Positions 12,662 to 25,307 of a stretch of 64,000 nt of DNA are shown piece by piece. The position numbers and the translations under genes are program-made. The notes under the pieces were generated by a model. The model was given only the letters and a program-made list of their open reading frames with translations, was not told the DNA's origin and searched no databases. The number at the start of each line of letters is the position of its first letter. Within the stretch, counting starts at the first letter, position 1. The stretch is from contig BQUP01000002.1 of the NCBI GenBank assembly GCA_022835595.1, positions 496,001-560,000 of the forward strand. The letters are read 5' to 3'. Source of the stretch: Cystobasidium ongulense (taxonomy: Eukaryota > Basidiomycota > Cystobasidiomycetes > Cystobasidiales > Cystobasidiaceae).

Positions 12662-15600
12662 TCATGGGCTCGCGTCCATGTGTGATCTCTGGATTCCGTC
12701 GCTTGCATCTATCAGTTTAGGCGTACTCGAGCGAGGTGCGCTGTCCTTCATATCATCATCGTCATCAATCTCGTTGCTATCCTTGAAGCCTCCTTCACGT
12801 CCATCTGTGGCTTCAGCATGCTCATCCTCATCTTCTAAGAATCCCGACATGTACGAATCGTCGACTATCGCTCCTCTTCTCGACAATGAATTTCTCCCTT
12901 CTTGATTGCGAACCAATCCTTTACCCTCTTCACCTTCTAGATCACTCTCATCTTCAGAAGAATCCTCCAGTGCAAATGCATCATATAATGCTCTCGATCT
13001 GGCTGGCCTAGCTCCCGTTCCACGCTCAAGGGCAGACATAGGGTGAGCATCGTCTTCATCTCTTCCGGACAGTAGACCATACCCGCCAAGTAGACCACCG
13101 AAAAGTCCTCCTCGACCGCCTCGTGGTCTGCCTCCCCCAGCCAGGCGAGCTTGTCTACGTCGATGGAGGAAGTACGCTCCTGCTCCTCCTAGGAATATGA
13201 TCACGCTTCCAAGAGCAAGGTAGAACCATGTCGAGTCTCCGACTAGCGATTTCCATGGGCCCAGGTAATAATCATCCTCAGCTTCCTCCTCGTCGTCAGA
13301 CTGCGCAGGCGCAGTAGGTATTGTTTCCTCGCTTGAAGACGTGGCAGTGGAGGCGCTAGTTTGCTGGGCTAGGTCTTCATCGAAAGGAAGGTCACTCTCG
13401 CCTGTAGCTTGTCCATGGTCGCCTGGTAAGTGCGCAGTAGGCTTCAAGAAGCTCTTGGTAGTAGGATGTAAAGGCTGCCCGTGGAACAGCGTAGTCGTTT
13501 CCGTCCAAGTCGATGATGCATCCGTGTGTGTAATAGTAGTAACACTTGCGTTGTTTTCAACTTTATGATGTGGAGGTGGTGGTAATATAATTTGATTATC
13601 GGTCTTCATCTTGTATGGTTTAGCAAGTGATGCAACTTTGGCTTGTCCCCATAACATCATAGACCAAGAGACAAAAGTCCCGTTCTTGCCATTTGTTTGT
13701 CTATCTCGCATAGTAAGTGTCCAATCGCCTATTGGATCCTCATCCCAGTGCTTGACACTCATGAAAGTCCAATCTGGGAATCCATCTTTATCATCATCGA
13801 ATCTTCTAGGTCGAGCCAGAATGCTTCGTATGCCATTCGGTGACTCGAGAATGACTTCCATGTTACCTCTTCGTTGATGCTCCGCACTCACAGTCACAGT
13901 AACGTGCTCCAGACTCTCAAAGTTCATGACATCGAGATCAGCACGCGATATTGTAACCTTCGAAGCAATGCCTTCTTTTGTCATTGACTTTTTCACTAAT
14001 TGAGTGGCCATTTCGAACCAAGCCTGAGGTTTCACAGGCTCGAAAGTTTTCGCGAGTTCGACAAGGCGGTATGCGTCCAGCTTGCCATACCCGTATTTGT
14101 GGTTATATGGCCGGCCAGCGTGTGTCACTTGCCAATCAGGATCTTTCAAGTTGACTGTTCAAGAAAGAATGTGAGTCGGAACAGAACTGACATAAAACAG
14201 GCAAACGAGGCCTGGCTCACCTTGGATGGCTGTCTGTACACACATGTGCTGCATATCCCGCCATGTCAGCTCTGGTCGAACTTCCAGAACGAGTGCGAAT
14301 ATGCCTGCTGCTATGGGTGCAGCGGCGGAGGTTCCTCCATGATGGTCGGTGCATTTGTTCTTGCCGACATCCGTTGTATGCTTCAGGAGAGGAACGTTCA
14401 GCAGTGCTCTTGACCTCATTATATGGATGGCTTACAATGTTGTCTCCTGACCCCGACGAGTACGTGACGACCATGTTCGCAGAGCATCCCTCGGAATAGT
14501 ATGGATGTAGACCTTTTCGATCAATTGCAGATATCGTTATGCTGAAAATACTATTGGTATAACCATCAAAGTTGCACTGGTCATCTACAGCTCCACCGTT
14601 GCCAGACGCAAAGACAAAGATTGATCCTTTGCCTCCTCGACCATTCTGGACCCCGTTCAACATTGATTTATAGATGAGAGGTGACGGAGCTTCCATGCTT
14701 CTTCCGTCATCGGGCGGTCCCCACGAGCAAGAGTATATGTCGTTATCTTGGTAACCGAAATTCAATGCTGATGCTTCATCCGCGTCTGAAATTGATGCGC
14801 TCAGAATGCGGATACCAGCGACTTTAGCATTGTATGCTACTCCTACGCCACAGACATCGTTCTTTGCGGCTGCAATCTCTCCAGCACATCTTGTACCATG
14901 CTGATCATCCGATAGGCGTGGTTTTGGCAAGTCTGTGTGATCATTGTAGTCCCAGCTCCCTTCAGCATACTGTATATCAACAAAATGCAGTCAGTATTGT
15001 ACGCGTAAATGAATGCGACTGTCCGAGAATATTCAGCGCTACGTACGAAATTATCCTTAAGATCACCGCTATACACTGTGGAACCAGATGGAATTCAGTA
15101 TCTTCCCGTTGAATGCAAGTTGTTCTAAGCTTACTGTCTAAGCCATCATCGACAATTGCCACTTTCACTCCAGCTCCGGTGATGCCCTGGTCCCAGACGC
15201 CAGTAACATTTATGCTGTTCTCCGGCATCTTGTCATTTGCAAGATGCCATTGTTTCGGCCATAGAGGGTCTGCTATCGAGAATCTTTCCGCTAAGTCCCT
15301 CAGCATTTGTGAAACTCCGCCTGTCGTGTCGCGTGGGTGTCTTATCCGAAAGGCTCTTTTCTCAAGAAGTTCTGTCGGTAGTTCTCTTTTGACACGCTTC
15401 TTTAAGACTTGCTTCTCTAATGAGACTATGTTATTGGGTGATATGCGCCTGGAATGAAGAATATGCCCCTCGGTGTTGTCTTGCTGGTCATGCGTTTGCT
15501 GCTGTGTCACTCCGTTAGACGTGTATTGCTGTATCCACTTCATGGGATTGGCATTATGCAGTGTATCTTGATTTACAGCCAGGCTATAGTACCTCTGCAT

Positions 15601-15966
15601 CACTCTATCTTGCCCTTCATGACTCGCGTCGCGCTTTTCCAGCTCAAAAGGCGCTCTCACGAGCCAGTGATCTCTAAGCTCTCCCACTTGCTCGACGAGC
15701 TCTGCGCCCAGCGTAGTAGCCAGCATTTGCGCTTCCAGTTCGTCTGATCCTTCAGACAGCTCCATCACATAGTAGCTGTGCGTGTCGTACGAACGCTTCG
15801 CTGGTTTCCGCACGCTTGCTTTTGAATTCTGAAGTTGGACTGCGGCATTGCTCGTGCCTGTCAAGCACAGTAGACACGCCGCGATAGCCAGCAGCACGAC
15901 AGCACGCCGCGACGACATAGCGAGTGGGCTACGCCGTGGCCTGCGCCGCCTAAGGATGTCCTGCAT
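12662..15966 (-). CDS. KEX2: Kexin, Golgi subtilisin-like proprotein convertase
   Basis: Kexin cuts secreted precursors after paired basic residues in the late Golgi. The product opens with a signal peptide ([13 protein letters not shown]), then a prodomain with a KKRVKR-type basic cluster for autocleavage. The catalytic domain shows Asp in VAIVDDGLD, His in [11 protein letters not shown], oxyanion Asn in FASGNGG and Ser in [14 protein letters not shown]/Homo B domain follows ([24 protein letters not shown]), then a Ser/Thr and acidic stalk. One membrane helix ([16 protein letters not shown]) and a cytosolic acidic tail of about 130 residues, likely for TGN retrieval, complete it. Several introns. 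Either the ATG at 15966 or the in-frame one at 15918 could be the start; both give a signal peptide. Confidence 0.92.
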
Positions 15967-16267
15967 GCTTGGAAAACGCAGTGCAGATGGGCGAGGAGAA
16001 GAGCTACGAAATCACATCTAATTCTCCATTTACTTGCCGTTTGTACGTGGCGAGGGCGCAGCTGGGGGCGACGGCTGATAGAGGGTGTGGGTATGTGATG
16101 CTGTGCATTGCTACAATTCTACTGCCTTGGATACAGTATGCATCTATACAGTATACTATTCACTACTTAGTTGAGATAACTGCTTTATGAGAACTTTGGA
16201 CTTCCGACAGGCACGCGTATCCTGGTCGCCACCTCAGCAAGATATACCTGTGCGAGGGCACATCAAA
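15967..16267. other. KEX2 upstream / OTU1 downstream gap
   Basis: About 300 bases holding the KEX2 promoter side and the OTU1 3' end; both genes read leftward. No gene seen. Confidence 0.35.
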
Positions 16268-18035
16268 TTAAAACTCGCCAAAGCTGGCATGACCAGTCTT
16301 TCTGGCGTGGGCTTGCGCCTCCTTCTCTCCTTTCAGTGCAGTCTTGCAGACTTCGCATCTCAAAGCGAAGCCTGCGGTATCGGTATAGTAATGTCTATCT
16401 CGGAGCTTGCGAGCCAATTCCGTAGCTGCAGCTAGCGCGAAGCCTTCTGTTGTCTTGTTGAAGATCGTCTGGTCAAACTCGAGAGAATAAGGGTATGTCT
16501 CGCCTCCAGTTGGCTCAAGCGGCGAGAATGTTACGGCATCATAGTGAATGCCGGAGTCTGCAAGAAATATTCGAAACATTAACAAGGGACGCAGTTTGGC
16601 TCTTGACTCGAGTTTGGTGCTTACAGATGAGTAAGACGTGGTTGTCGTAGTGATGCTCTTCCCCAAAGCCTGGAAAGCAGAATCAGCCGCTATCCCCTCT
16701 GTCACGGAGGGCAATGACGCATACGATCTGCTCTTCCAGTCTGCACATCTATGCTGATGATCTCAGTCTTGTACCTGTCTGAGATGATGGCTAGCTCAAT
16801 CGCGCCTGGGGTCATGTTTTCAATAAGACGTGCGAGTGGATCGCCAAAACAGTGTAAACTGCTACGTACCTCCCCATGTTTCTTTCCGAATTATCTTGTC
16901 GCAATACGTTGACGGCTTCATGCCCAGAACCGCGTCAGACCACGTGAAAGGGTCGGATCGGATTTTCTCAGCGACCGCTGTGCGAAAGTATCAGTCGGTG
17001 ATCTACAACGGTGCTGCAGAACAGCCACTGACTTTCCCGGAGCTCCTGAACGGTACCATATTTATCGTGCTCGAGCACGATAGACAAGGCTGTGAACATG
17101 CACGAACTAAGCTATTTGTTAGCACAGAAGTGGGAAAGGGCGCCAGACCCTGGAAGAACGAACAGACACACTTGTCATCCGGCACTACTCGCAGCACCAT
17201 CCAGCCACCGTCCACCTTGACATGCGCATCTTCAGAAGATGTAAGGCCTGGTTTGGCGCCTGAAGGCGCACTCGTCCCTACAGGAGGTGCAGACGGTTGT
17301 TGAGGACGTACATTTCTTCCTGGCTGCACGTTCTTATCGTTTTTATTTGCTTCCATTAGTGGCGCTTTCACTGGAAGCTTGCGGTTTGCAGCTGCAGTCG
17401 TTATTGTGCCCTCCGGCACTTCACTGTCCGTTCGGATTGCACCAGGCTTCGGAGTAGGCGACTTGGTTGAGGAAGCGGAAGGAGGTAATAAAGGTGCAGA
17501 GCTGGAGGAAATACCTGGAAGTGGCTTGGCTGGCGAACGAGGAGGAGACAATGTCTTTCCAATGGTGGATGTGGCGGCGGTTCCAGGCTGACCGCGCTGC
17601 ACAGTCAGAACTTCTCCGTTTGTCAAGCCCAGGGAAGCGACTGTAGCGGTCTTGTCTGAAGTTGTGTCCAGCATGCGGGGTGGATGCCCTGTCCGTACTT
17701 TTAGGTTCCCATCAAGTCAGCTTGACACTCGCGTCGTCATTCATAAACCAAGGTCGGAGTCGCGTACTTTGCTGCTCTTCGGGGGGTATGGATGTGACTG
17801 AGAATATCGAGGCTTGTAGTTCAAACAGAGACGCCTCTGGCGCGAGCTGCATGGCTATTGAAGCATAATTTAGCTGTCTATCCTGCGTGAGCTATGACTG
17901 CGGTGAAAGGCGGCTCACTGGTGACACCATCTGGGCCTCTGAACGAGCCAACATCAGAAATGATGCAATAAGCTTTTGAATCTGCATTGATGTCCTCCAA
18001 ATAGCCCACCTCAGCCTCAGAGTAACCAGTCCCAT
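16268..18035 (-). CDS. OTU1: OTU1 / YOD1-type deubiquitinase
   Basis: OTU1 works with the Cdc48/p97 ATPase to trim ubiquitin chains, including during ER-associated degradation. Splicing in phase gives a start MGLVTLRLRGPDGVTT, then a UBX-like domain (LFELQASIFSVTSI, RTGHPPRML, LTNGEVLTVQ) and a disordered Pro/Ser linker. The OTU domain has catalytic Asp-Cys in VPDDNSCMFTALSI, the wall TPGAIELAIISDRY, and catalytic His in LLIYSGIHYDAV. A C-terminal C2H2 finger (RCEVCKTAL, AHARKTGH) ends in FGEF, as in YOD1. The catalytic Cys appears only after removing an intron at about 17105-17172; unspliced, the frame gives a misleading KCVCSFFQ. At least six introns. The start is 191 bases from the USP48-like gene read the other way. 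Confidence 0.9.
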
Positions 18036-18226
18036 GTCGATGCTATTGGCAGAAAGGTGAAGCTGGAGCAAAAGGTGGTGGCCAAAAGGCACCGTACAGG
18101 CAGAGTAGCAGCAACAGCTTGACGGCACTCCACACATATCAGCGGCTGTTCTAGATGACACATAAGGTGTGTTGAAGATGACCTGAAGACTACAGCAAAG
18201 GCACCTGCTGGTATACTTGGGGAACC

Positions 18227-21200
18227 ATGCCTCCCAAGAAAAGCGCAGGCGAGTCTGCGGTGGTGGCCATCCTCAAAGAGGCCGTAGTACGCAACGCAAG
18301 TGAAATAAGCGACAGCACCCTTCGAAAGATATACAAACTCGAAGACGATGTTCCTCCAGTTAACAAAACTGGCTCATCGAATGGTGTACTAGACGCCTTT
18401 CTGACAAGACAGCCTATCCACACCTTCAAAGCGTGTGACAATGCGTGGAACACAGTGGAGAAGCAACGCGAAGCATTAGCTAGAGAAGCAGCTAGAACAG
18501 CTAAAACGAATCAGAATAAGAAAGTGAGACATGCTGCTGCTGAAGATGTAAATGGCCAGCCTGTTCTGGATCCAGTATGCAGCTACGCGCATTGCCGAGA
18601 CAATCCACGCTGTTTAAATTGGCTAGGTCAGAGCCAATGGGAGGATGGTGAGTGATGCTTTTGCTGGTAACTTGTCCTCACACCCTCTAAATATTCATAC
18701 ACATGTCTCTCTCTCTCATAGACAAAGCTTACGAAAGATTTACAAAACAGTGGGGACTGTCCGACGACCCCGTACTCGAAGGCAGAGACCCGACACTACC
18801 AGTCGGGCTCAAGGTAAGCAGCATCATCACATCCTCCCATTGATCTGGTTTCTCTAACATGCCTCTACCCTTATCTTAATGCAGAATCTCGGCGCGACTT
18901 GCTACGTCAATTCTTATCTCCAAGTCTGGTATCAAAACGAACCGTTCCGAAGAGCCGTATACGCCTGTGCACTGGATCCGAATAAGGATATTACAAAACA
19001 GCCTCTATACCATCTTCAAGTCACCTTCGCTGCCCTTCAGGAAGCACAACTGAAAGCTTTTAGTCCAATAGATTTGGTCAAAAGCTTAGATATTGACGCT
19101 ACAGACCAGCAAGACGCTCAGGAGTGGGTTCTAGGGGGTCTCACGACTATTAAAAGCTTGCAATAGCTGAGTATCATTGCTGACTACAGGTTTGCTAAAC
19201 TTCTGATGACTCTGCTCGAGAACGAATTTGCAAAGCAAGGCAATCCTGAGCTAAAGACCCTGATCGCGAGGCAGGTATGTGAGGCTTCTTCCAGGCCTCA
19301 GACTTGCGAGCAGACCAATCAGGCTGACTGAGGTACTCTCACGGACCTTCCTGGTTTCTTTCCTTTCTGTCATTCTGTCGATCAGTTCGAAGGTAAAATC
19401 AAGTACGGAACTCGCTGTAACACATGCAGGAACCGAAGCGAAAATACTTCTTCTTTCAAAGAACTTGAAATACCATTAAAAGTGAGCCTAAGACGTTGTA
19501 CTCATCAAATTACAATTACATTGTGTCTGAGGCGGGTACCCATCCCATCATTCAGAACGGGAAGAGTCTTCAACAACAGTTGCGGAAATCGCTCGAGGAG
19601 GAGGACCTCACTGATGACAATAGATATCGCTGTGACCATTGCAACAAACTACGCGATGCTCAGCGATATACGGAAATTGTTCAATTGCCCCCGGTACGTT
19701 CGGGCAAGGCTTGCTATACGATCACAAGTGTATTCGGTCACTAGCTTATTGATTATATCCCTCAGGTTTTGCACTTCTCTTTGATGCGTTTCGGCTACGA
19801 TTTCAAGGCAAATGAGAGAAAGAAATCATCTGCTTCCATTGAATTTCCCAAATCTCTGGACATGTCTGAATTCGTTACCGGTGGTGGAAGGCCTCAATGG
19901 TATGATCTTAGGGGAATTCTCATCCACAAAGGCACAAGCGCGCACCACGGACACTAGTGAGTCTTGCAGTCATCATATTAATGGATGCTCAGACTGAAAT
20001 ACTTCTGTGCATCGCCGCAGCGTCGCACAAATTTACGATGCCAAGTGAGTATATATTCTTTTATGACTAGCAAGGTATTAAGATTTCGCCTCCTTCGCCA
20101 ACAGTTTCAAAGAGTGGTATGTCTTCGATGACGAGACCGTCACACCGTTGCAGCTAGTCAAAACACCAGATCAAAAGCCCGAGAAAAGGGCCCGGACAGC
20201 AACGCCGCCCTCACCGGTGAAGAGTCAGCATCATAAGAAGAAGCCAAAGAAACACAATGGCGGCAGTGAATCTGCGATAGACCTGACATCGAGCGGTAGT
20301 GAAAGCGATGCACCGGTGAGGTCCGGGCCTTACAGATCGAGTCAGCTTGAAACACCAAAGCCGTGCGTCTCAACGTCAATATCAGGCACTAGAAAGCGCA
20401 AAATCCAAGATGACTCTGATATGGAGGAGAATCGTGTCGCGACAGATGAGTGAGTCGTCTTTGCAATCAAGTTGCAACCCGAAGAGCGCTCAATCTTACC
20501 ACTTACAGCCTCGTCAAGTCCAAAGATGCTTACATGCTGGTCTACGTACGTCGAGGCTCTGCGGTTGACATGGACATTGATGCGCCAGACGTTCCAGTCA
20601 TAGCCCAGCAAAAGCTTCTCGAAATCGACCGTGAATTGACTGCTCGGCAGGCCAAATTTGATGCCGATAAGAAGGAGTGCCAGAGGAAATTTTACACCTA
20701 CCGTGACGCAAAGAGAGAGGTGTTTCGCATATGGAACGAAAAATCCGACACGGAGCCTTGTGCATTAGTGGACAAGGACGCACTGCAGGCGTGGTTGACT
20801 GCCGAGGTAACACCTGCAAAGAAGGAGAGCAACGGAAAAATTAACGGGAAGGCCAATGGTGCATCTACTAAGAAAGGTAGAAAGGCTAGCACAGACGACT
20901 CGGAGAGCGATTGCGTAGAAGTCACATCAAAGCGCGTGACTACGCAGACACCGAAGCAGTCGACACCCGAGCGTCCGACATCGCAGAACAAAGGCAAACA
21001 GAAAATGATGGAAACCGACACAGATACAGATGAAGGATTGCCTGACTTGCCCAAACCGACATCGGAGCGGCGCAGTAGCCATGAGAAATCGCGGCTCCCG
21101 TCAGGACCCGCTGTTACGATAATTGGCGACAGTGGTCCGGGCCATATTGAAGAGAGTGTCGAAAAGAACCCCCCTAAAGTACTTGCCACAGGCACGACAA

Positions 21201-23172
21201 GGAAAACCCTCCGTCATGTCAGACAAATCAATTCTGAGAGGCTCCTTTGTCCTCATGGCAATGTAGACCCATCCATGGCCTCGCAGATGAAGCGAATTAG
21301 CCCGGCAGGCATAGCAGCCCTGGTAGCCGCCGATGTCGAGATCTCCCCGGAACTCATCACGCCTGACAATCTCTGTAGAAGCTGTATTTACGAACCTATT
21401 CAGAGTGAGTTGCGTGACCAGTCGTTTGATAAATCCGCAGCTGAACACCATTTCATTGTCCGCAGACCGGTCGTACATGGTGGAGCACAAGAAGCATGTA
21501 TTGAATTTCGATGGCCTCTCAACAGGTCAAAGCAACCCTTCCTGGGTGTCCAAGGCCTGGCTCGAGGATTGGAAGAGAGACAAGCCACATATGCATCAAG
21601 AAGGTTCAAGTGATGATCCGCCTCCGGATGACCCTGAGTATTTGCACAACACCCTATGCGAGCACGATGGTCTGGATCCCGATGAAAGTCGTCGTGTGAT
21701 GATTACCGGTCGTGTAAGCGAACGGAAGCGTGCACTCGGTATTCGGTGCTAACTTCATCGATGGACAGCAAACGCAACTCCTGCAAGAGTTGTTCCCAAT
21801 TTGGAGACCAGTCACACCAGAGACCGAAATCTGCGAAATTTGCAAGGAAAAGTACGATCAGCAAGTGCAACATTTGCACGCCCAAAAGAAGCTAGCAACT
21901 GCTGACAAGGTAGGAATGCGTCAGCTTCATGGATAGTGCGCATGCTGATCGTGTACACCCGGCTTGGAAATCAATATAGACCAACAAGCATTTGCGCCGA
22001 CTATGTGCTGCTACCGTGCTCGAACTAGTCCCGACTCGACAGGATGAAGAAATGTATGCCATTCCCAGAGGTAAGCATTTCGAGCCCGGCTCGACAACCA
22101 TCTTTGCTTTCGCTGATTCACAGCCCATGCCGACAGACTGGTTGTTACGATGGCGGGAATGGCTTAAGAAACCCACTGCCGTCGAAAGACCGCGTGCTAT
22201 CGACCTAAGGCCGTATCTATGCGAACATGCCGGCTTGACCTCGGACTTCAGCTATTACGATGACCGCAAGGCATTCGAAATCATCTCTGAAGATGAATGG
22301 CAAGCTCTGGTACAAACATATAGATCCAAGAGTGGCTTGCAAATACGAGTCAGGAACGCTTCGAAAGGTCGCATCGGGACGACCCCGTCCGTCTGCGAAG
22401 CCTGCCGGAACGAACGTTGCTTGGCTTTTGAAGAGATTGAGATCCAGCTAAAATATCTCACTGAGGACGATATGGATACCGAAACCGGCCTCCCCAAGAC
22501 ATCGTGTACGTCGAATCCAATGGTCGTATGCGTTACCGAGCTGATGTTCTCCTTCCAGTCAAAGTAGATGACAACGAAGATCGTGAACGAAGTCTCTCCC
22601 CAATGCGCACCTCCGTACAAGGTACCCGCCGCTCCACTCGAGCGCGTCGGCAGACAGGACAGGCGTTGCACGACTCCAAAAAGCCTCGACACCGGGCGCC
22701 TCAGACGATCGTAGTGCAAAAGCTAGAAACTCTGAAGGATATACGCATCCTAAACCAAGACCTCACCGGGGTACCTACGATTTACCAACGTTTTTTCTTC
22801 AAGAATCGGGAAATCGAAGATTCTGCCGAGACTGTTGAATCCATCGGTATCACGCAAGGCGAACCCTTGCAAGTTCTGCTCCTTGATATACCGGATGAGA
22901 AGGAAGTGGACGTTGCCTCATTCGACGATAATGTCGCAACGTCGAGCAAAAGTCGAACTACATCAAAAGAAAAGCCAAAAAGCAATGGACGGCCGGAAGG
23001 ATTTGGAGGAACTGCATTATCAGGCTTAGATTCTAGGTCAGATGACGCTAGGACGGCTAGGGAGCGCGAAGAAGCCGAAGCGTTGGCTGCTATATCTGGC
23101 CGATGTGGTGTCTGCACATTCCTAAACGATTCCAAAGCTAAAAAGTGTGATATGTGCGACAATAATTTGTGA
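18227..23172 (+). CDS. USP48-like ubiquitin-specific protease
   Basis: A large multi-exon deubiquitinase. The Cys box, LKNLGATCYVNSYLQVWYQN at about 18877-18936, closely matches the USP48 form with its VWF/VWY ending. Further on are a QDAQEW segment, zinc-type pairs CNTC and CDHC, and the His box (HHGH...VAQIYDAK, then WYVFDDETVTPL) spread over small exons near 19930-20140. The C-terminal half contains charged disordered linkers, a DUSP-like W-rich part (WLLRWREWLKK) and a ubiquitin-like region (22690-22890). It ends in a RanBP2-type zinc finger, CGVCTFLNDSKAKKCDMC. USP48 orthologues act in the nucleus on chromatin-linked ubiquitin; the role here is inferred. Intron positions are partly approximate. 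Confidence 0.85.
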
Positions 23173-23461
23173 AAAAGTAGTATGCTTTGCTTTCTTCCTG
23201 GCCAGGATTGCAAGTTGCTTGCTTCAAACAAGATCAATGAATGTCTCCTTCACATTGCATGAATGAGAAATTGTAGCAGGTAGTGAGAGTAGTTTTTCGT
23301 TCGATAATTGTTGTTGTACATACTTTAGCTTCACGACCGCAAAATCAAGGGCATTGACTGGTATGCCGAATATACTTACTACCGAAGGACTACCCAAATG
23401 ACATTGAACACAAAATTCCACCTAAGAATGCTACATGTACTTCTACCAAATCTGTCGATCT

Positions 23462-25033
23462 TCATGCTCGTGTCCGCACGGGTGTTCTCGTGCGTTTAAC
23501 CCTTTCTACCAATGATATTGGTGGTTCACTAAAATAGTCAAGAGCTATTGCTTTAGAAGATGGTGTTTCTGGTGGTGTAGGATACATCGCGGCGGCGGCG
23601 GAAGTCGAGATCTCACGCTTGACTGTCTTTGGTGACCTGGATTTCTTCGGCGTCGATGTATTGCTCGCGGATACTGACGGAGTGACTCGTTTCCGCTTTA
23701 CTGGCGTGGTGCTTCCGAATGTCGCCGTCTCTACTTCTTCAACCTTGACTTCGGTTTTGAGGAACATTGATTGTTCTTCAAGTTCTTTCTTTGCTAGAAG
23801 CTCGGCACCAGAGATTACTTCCATTGCAAGGAGTGGATCCTCAAAGTCAGAGAACGACTTCAAGTCGGCAGTGAATAGGATCTTGTAATAGCAATGTATC
23901 TAATCAGATTTTGGACAAACGGCGAGGCTGCGCATCCACGACACTCACCTGGTGCGCCCATCCTGCCTTCATTCCCCAAGCTTCCTGCAATTTCTCTCTT
24001 ATTTTCCCGTACATAGCCTTGCTAACAGTAGCATCTTTTGAACCTTTCAGACCATAGTCTCTAACTGCGATTTGATATACATGCGTATCAACAGGGACGA
24101 CATCTTCGAATCCTAGTCCGAATAGTAGGATGCAGTCTGCAACTTTGGGTCCAACTCCCGAAAAGGTCAATAGCACTTCTCTTGCTTCTGATTCTGACAA
24201 GCTTGAGACTGTCTCTAACCACTGTTCTGGGTCTTTATAGCCTGCCTCTTCTGCCATCGCACAAACCAAGGCTGCTGTTCTTGTAACGTATGCGTCTCTA
24301 TAGCCGAACCCAGCCGTCCGAAGCGAAGCAGTTACTTTGTCTCCAAGAAGCGATTCCGGTCTAGGGAAGGCGTATATATAGTCTTCTTCTGTTATGGTAG
24401 CTTGAGGATCCAGCTCAGCGGGACACGGTAATCGCTCGCCGTATAATTTCAATAAGCGTCTAAGCATGCCTTCAATTCTGCCGATGTTGTTATTGCTTGA
24501 GCAGATAAACTCAATCAAACACTCCCATGCGGGCTGTCTCAAGATTCGTATACCGCCAAATCTTGTGCCACCACTAGTCTTCTTGTCGAAGTTGGGATCT
24601 CGAGACGACCAGAATGAATATAGGCTGGGCAGGGAAACGTCTAGTACGAAATACTTGCGTAGAAAGTGGAGTGTTGTGTCATCCTGGAGGTCTTCAGCGT
24701 GCGCTCGTGCATGTTTGAGTGGAAATAGCGAGCGATAGTGAATTCCCTGGGCTGAGGGGCGGGCAACGAAAGCCGTCAGTTTCAACGTATCTGCTAGAGG
24801 GCGTGCTTGTCGGGCTCACAATCCTGCCGCAGCACTATCGTCCTGTCCTTGTGACCATAAGACCATTCATACAGTTCATTCTTGCTTTCTAGCTTCACTT
24901 CAGGCAGAGTCGCTCTCGCGTTGCCTTTACGCCAGAGGAAAGTCTGGCCGCACTTCAAGACGGCGGCGAGCGAGAGTTGCGCTGGCTCGAGTGGTAGAAA
25001 TCGCAAAGGCGACAGCAGCATAGCTGAGTGCAT
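23462..25033 (-). CDS. OGG1: 8-oxoguanine DNA glycosylase/lyase OGG1
   Basis: OGG1 removes oxidised guanine opposite cytosine. The product starts MHSAMLLSPLRFLPLEP and shows the OGG N-domain LKCGQTFLWRK, then SQGIHYRSLFP after an intron. The glycosylase core has FICSSNNNIGRI, the helix-hairpin-helix FSGVGPKVADCILL (the Lys is the Schiff-base nucleophile) and VPVDTHVYQIA (catalytic Asp), ending GWAHQ/ILFTADL. A C-terminal extension of about 110 residues follows. It carries Lys/Arg patches (PVKRKR, KKSRSPKTVKRE) that look like nuclear localisation signals. It lies about 275 bases from the mycosporine ATP-grasp gene and reads in the same direction. Confidence 0.92.
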
Positions 25034-25307
25034 CGTCTTGTAGCGGTCAAGTCACGTCGAGTCGAGTCAAGGGAAGCAAGCGGAGGACGACGCGAATGTG
25101 AAGAATACTTGCTCGATTACCATGCATGCGCGTAGAGCGAGTGGCGGAAGAGGGCAAAATGCAAAGTAGTCAGGAAGCAGTGCAGCATGTATTGCCCTGT
25201 ATCGAGTATCATCTTTATCACTGGCGTTCATTCTGTTACAAGTACATATCGAGTTGCATGACTAGGGGTATCTAGTGGCGTATGCATTGCATAGGATATC
25301 TAGATGT

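Noticed and set aside
17100-17175. A KCVCSFFQ sequence where OTU1 should have its catalytic Cys
   Set aside because: This is unspliced intron. Removing it gives VPDDNSCMFTALSI, an intact catalytic site.
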